Assembly (NCBI GenBank): GCA_903931355.1
Contig: CAIZCB010000386.1
Span: 1 to 7,117, forward strand
Direction of reading: 5' to 3'
Origin: an uncultured Pseudomonadota bacterium
Lineage (GTDB): Bacteria > Pseudomonadota > Gammaproteobacteria > Methylococcales > Methylomonadaceae
Length of the DNA stretch: 7,117 bases
Translations under genes and position numbers: made by a program
Part shown: positions 5,808-7,117 of the stretch, piece after piece
Layout of the letters: every line of letters starts with the position of its first letter
How positions within the stretch are numbered: position 1 is the first letter of the stretch
Notes under the pieces: model-generated
What the model saw: the letters and a program-made list of their open reading frames with translations, nothing else
Database searches by the model: none
What the model was told of the DNA's origin: nothing

Positions 5808-6887
5808 TTAATGCGTACGTTCAAACTCTGCCATAAACTCGATTAAAGCATCGACACCGGCTTCCGGCATGGCGTTATAAATACTGGCTCGCATACCACC
5901 CGATATACGATGACCTTTCAAAGAACTTAAACCTTGCTGTTCAGCCAATTTTAAAAACTCGCCATCCAAACCACTATCCGCCAACACAAACGGTACATTC
6001 ATTCTCGAACGATAGCGTTTATCAACTGTGTTGCTGTAAAGACTGGATTGGTCAATTGCTTGATACAGCTTATTGGCTTTGCGAATGTTAAGTTGCTCAA
6101 TCGCCGCTATACCGCCTTGCTGTTTTAACCATTGCAAAACCAAACCTAATAAATACCAGTTGTAGGTTGCGGGGGTGTTAAGCATTGAATCGGCAGCTGC
6201 TTGTTGCTGGTAATTGAACACCGCTGGTACTTGCGGATTCGCCAAATTCAATAAATCGTCACGAATAATCACTACGGTCACGCCGGAAGGCCCCATGTTT
6301 TTCTGGGTCCCAGCATAAATCAAACCGTATTGGCTAATATCTTCTGGGCGCGACAAAATGTCTGATGACATATCGCAAACCAAAGGCAAATCGCCGACAT
6401 TCGGCGTATCAAAAAACTCGACGCCGTGAATGGTTTCGTTTGAGGTGTAATGCAAATAAGCGGCGTTTTGATCAATTTGCCAACTATCTCTATCTGGAAT
6501 CGAGGTAAAGCCATTGGCTTCGCTACTAGCCGAAACTTGTACCTGACAATATTTACCGGCCTCTTTGATAGCGCTAGTTGACCATGCACCAGTATTGACA
6601 TAACAGGCTTTAGTTTTATTGCCGAGAATATTTTGCGGAATCAAAGCGAATTGACCACTGGCACCGCCTTGTAAAAACAAGACTTTATAGTTGCTCGGGA
6701 TGGCTAATAACTCGATTAAATCGTTTTTCAGGGTTTCGGCAATGCTCATAAAGTGCTTGCCGCGGTGACTCATTTCCATCACCGACATACCTGTGCCCTG
6801 CCAATCTAATAATTCTTGCTGAGCTTTTAACAACACTGCTTCTGGCAATGTTGATGGCCCCGCGCTGAAATTAAAGATTCTCGACAT
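5808..6887 (-). CDS. serC: Phosphoserine aminotransferase
   Basis: Transaminates 3-phosphohydroxypyruvate to phosphoserine with glutamate, and the analogous intermediate in the DXP-dependent vitamin B6 pathway. It is cytosolic and PLP-dependent. The 359 residues match the ~360 of the proteobacterial family. The N-terminus FNFSAGPSTLPEAVL (6-20) is typical. HRGK at 41-44 carries the substrate-binding His/Arg, GGASGQF (74-80) binds the PLP phosphate, W102 stacks on the cofactor, D172 lies in CDMSSD, and the Schiff-base lysine is K196 in AGTQKNMGPSG (192-202). HRISGGMRASIYNA (326-339) near the C-terminus is also conserved. The ATG at 6887 is preceded by a good ribosome site (AGGA, 9 nt before the ATG) inside the end of the acidic small ORF. 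The next gene, pheA, starts 9 nt downstream. serC leading an aromatic supraoperon is a known gammaproteobacterial arrangement. No defects are seen. Confidence 0.98.
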   Translation of the reverse strand: MSRIFNFSAGPSTLPEAVLLKAQQELLDWQGTGMSVMEMSHRGKHFMSIAETLKNDLIELLAIPSNYKVLFLQGGASGQFALIPQNILGNKTKACYVNTGAWSTSAIKEAGKYCQVQVSASSEANGFTSIPDRDSWQIDQNAAYLHYTSNETIHGVEFFDTPNVGDLPLVCDMSSDILSRPEDISQYGLIYAGTQKNMGPSGVTVVIIRDDLLNLANPQVPAVFNYQQQAAADSMLNTPATYNWYLLGLVLQWLKQQGGIAAIEQLNIRKANKLYQAIDQSSLYSNTVDKRYRSRMNVPFVLADSGLDGEFLKLAEQQGLSSLKGHRISGGMRASIYNAMPEAGVDALIEFMAEFERTH

Positions 6888-6889
6888 GC

Positions 6890-7039
6890 TTATTCTTCCT
6901 CACCTTGAGCAACGTCAGCGTCAGTTTCAGTCTCAACATCGGCATCAAGATTGGTTTCATCGACTAAATCGGCATCTTCGTCATCGCCCTCTTCATTACT
7001 GAGTAACACAATTATTTCGTCTCCAACCTGGTATTTCAT
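6890..7039 (-). CDS. Small very acidic protein of unknown function (49 aa), coupled to serC
   Basis: I do not recognise this protein. The minus strand carries an ATG at 7039 and 49 sense codons to a TAA that ends 2 nt before the serC ATG. It starts MKYQVGDEIIVLLSNEEG, which could be one or two beta strands and loosely resembles the opening of small beta-barrel domains. Residues 16-49 are almost wholly acidic and polar: 18 of 34 are Asp or Glu, and there is one basic residue (K2) in the whole protein. Three imperfect units start with Asp-Ala-Asp at 22, 32 and 40. An in-frame TAA three codons upstream of the ATG shows it is not the open end of a longer frame. The ribosome site is poor (ACAGG touching the ATG). 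The acidic tail also recalls the acidic GyrA C-terminus, and gyrA often precedes serC in gammaproteobacteria, so a gyrA-tail remnant is an alternative. Placement and tight spacing favour a real gene, but it may be only a leader ORF. Confidence 0.5.
   Translation of the reverse strand: MKYQVGDEIIVLLSNEEGDDEDADLVDETNLDADVETETDADVAQGEEE
6895..6901 (-). promoter_or_regulatory. serC ribosome binding site within the acidic small ORF
   Basis: GAGGAAG on the minus strand lies with its AGGA 9 nt before the serC ATG, the only convincing Shine-Dalgarno among the six complete genes here. It is formed by the last Glu codons of the small acidic ORF, so ribosomes translating that ORF must pass over the site and terminate 2 nt before the serC start. 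This geometry is typical of translational coupling and supports the chosen serC start. Confidence 0.65.
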
Positions 7040-7117
7040 CCTGTAAAATTACAATTCTTTGGAGGGATTTACTAAGTATTTATGGTTGTGCTTGGGGTGA
7101 TTTATCTTCTAATTAAA
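7040..7117. other. Right-edge stretch without a supported gene
   Basis: These 78 AT-rich bases have stops in all three minus-strand frames, two of them near the edge (TAG or TAA), so any upstream minus-strand gene ends at or beyond the right edge. No convincing -35/-10 pair for the operon is visible. A GGAGGG on the plus strand (7061-7066) is followed 15 nt later by an ATG (7082) that stays open for 12 codons to the edge with a hydrophobic start (MVVLGVIYLLIK). That is too little, with too long a spacing, to call a gene. Confidence 0.5.

Noticed and set aside
6320..6601. Minus-strand 93-codon alternate frame inside serC
   Set aside because: It overlaps the catalytic core of serC, including the PLP lysine region, in another frame.
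7042..7053. Inverted repeat TGTAA-AA-TTACA just upstream of the acidic small ORF
   Set aside because: Five base pairs around two bases in AT-rich DNA is expected by chance. It could be an operator half-site pair but nothing supports that.
7061..7117. Possible divergent gene on the plus strand (GGAGGG then ATG at 7082, hydrophobic 12 codons)
   Set aside because: The 15-nt spacing is too long for a normal ribosome site, only 12 codons are visible, and no promoter is seen.
1..7117. Undescribed defence, mobile or secretion system
   Set aside because: All substantial genes are identified housekeeping enzymes or S1. I see no terminal repeats, integrase, transposase, CRISPR-like repeats or toxin-antitoxin pair.

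Overview
The window is a tightly packed block of housekeeping genes, all on the minus strand, from what looks like a gammaproteobacterium of moderate to low GC. The proteins are clearly proteobacterial, and the gene order serC-pheA-hisC-tyrA-aroA-cmk-rpsA is the classic gammaproteobacterial mixed-function 'supraoperon' known from Pseudomonas and relatives. Unfused tyrA and aroA, Gln/Asn-rich proteins and AT-leaning codon use argue against Pseudomonas itself. A methanotroph-like or related gammaproteobacterium is my guess, not a demonstrated assignment.

Layout in the direction of transcription (right to left): 7117-7040 holds no supported gene. 7039-6890 is a very acidic 49-codon reading frame whose 3' end carries the serC ribosome binding site. 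Then follow serC (6887-5808, phosphoserine aminotransferase), pheA (5798-4713, chorismate mutase/prephenate dehydratase with ACT domain), hisC (4700-3597, histidinol-phosphate/aromatic aminotransferase), tyrA (3604-2729, GTG start, prephenate dehydrogenase), aroA (2719-1406, EPSP synthase with class II motifs), cmk (1345-686, cytidylate kinase) and the first 196 codons of rpsA (589 to the left edge, ribosomal protein S1). Junctions from serC to aroA are 9 nt, 12 nt, an 8-nt overlap and 9 nt, so these five genes are almost certainly cotranscribed. The aroA-cmk (60 nt) and cmk-rpsA (97 nt) gaps are longer and hold hairpins and a possible rpsA promoter.

Functionally, AroA makes EPSP, the precursor of chorismate. 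PheA and TyrA are the two branches from chorismate/prephenate to phenylalanine and tyrosine, and HisC can supply the final transamination besides its histidine step. SerC feeds serine (also needed for tryptophan) and vitamin B6 synthesis. Cmk and S1 tie the cluster to nucleotide supply and translation.

I see no mobile element, CRISPR array, tRNA, phage gene or defence system. The most unusual points are the acidic small ORF coupled to serC, the single in-frame TGA that separates tyrA from aroA (which are fused in Pseudomonas), a structured rpsA leader compatible with S1 autoregulation, and two terminator-like hairpins whose T-tracts point against the direction of the genes.
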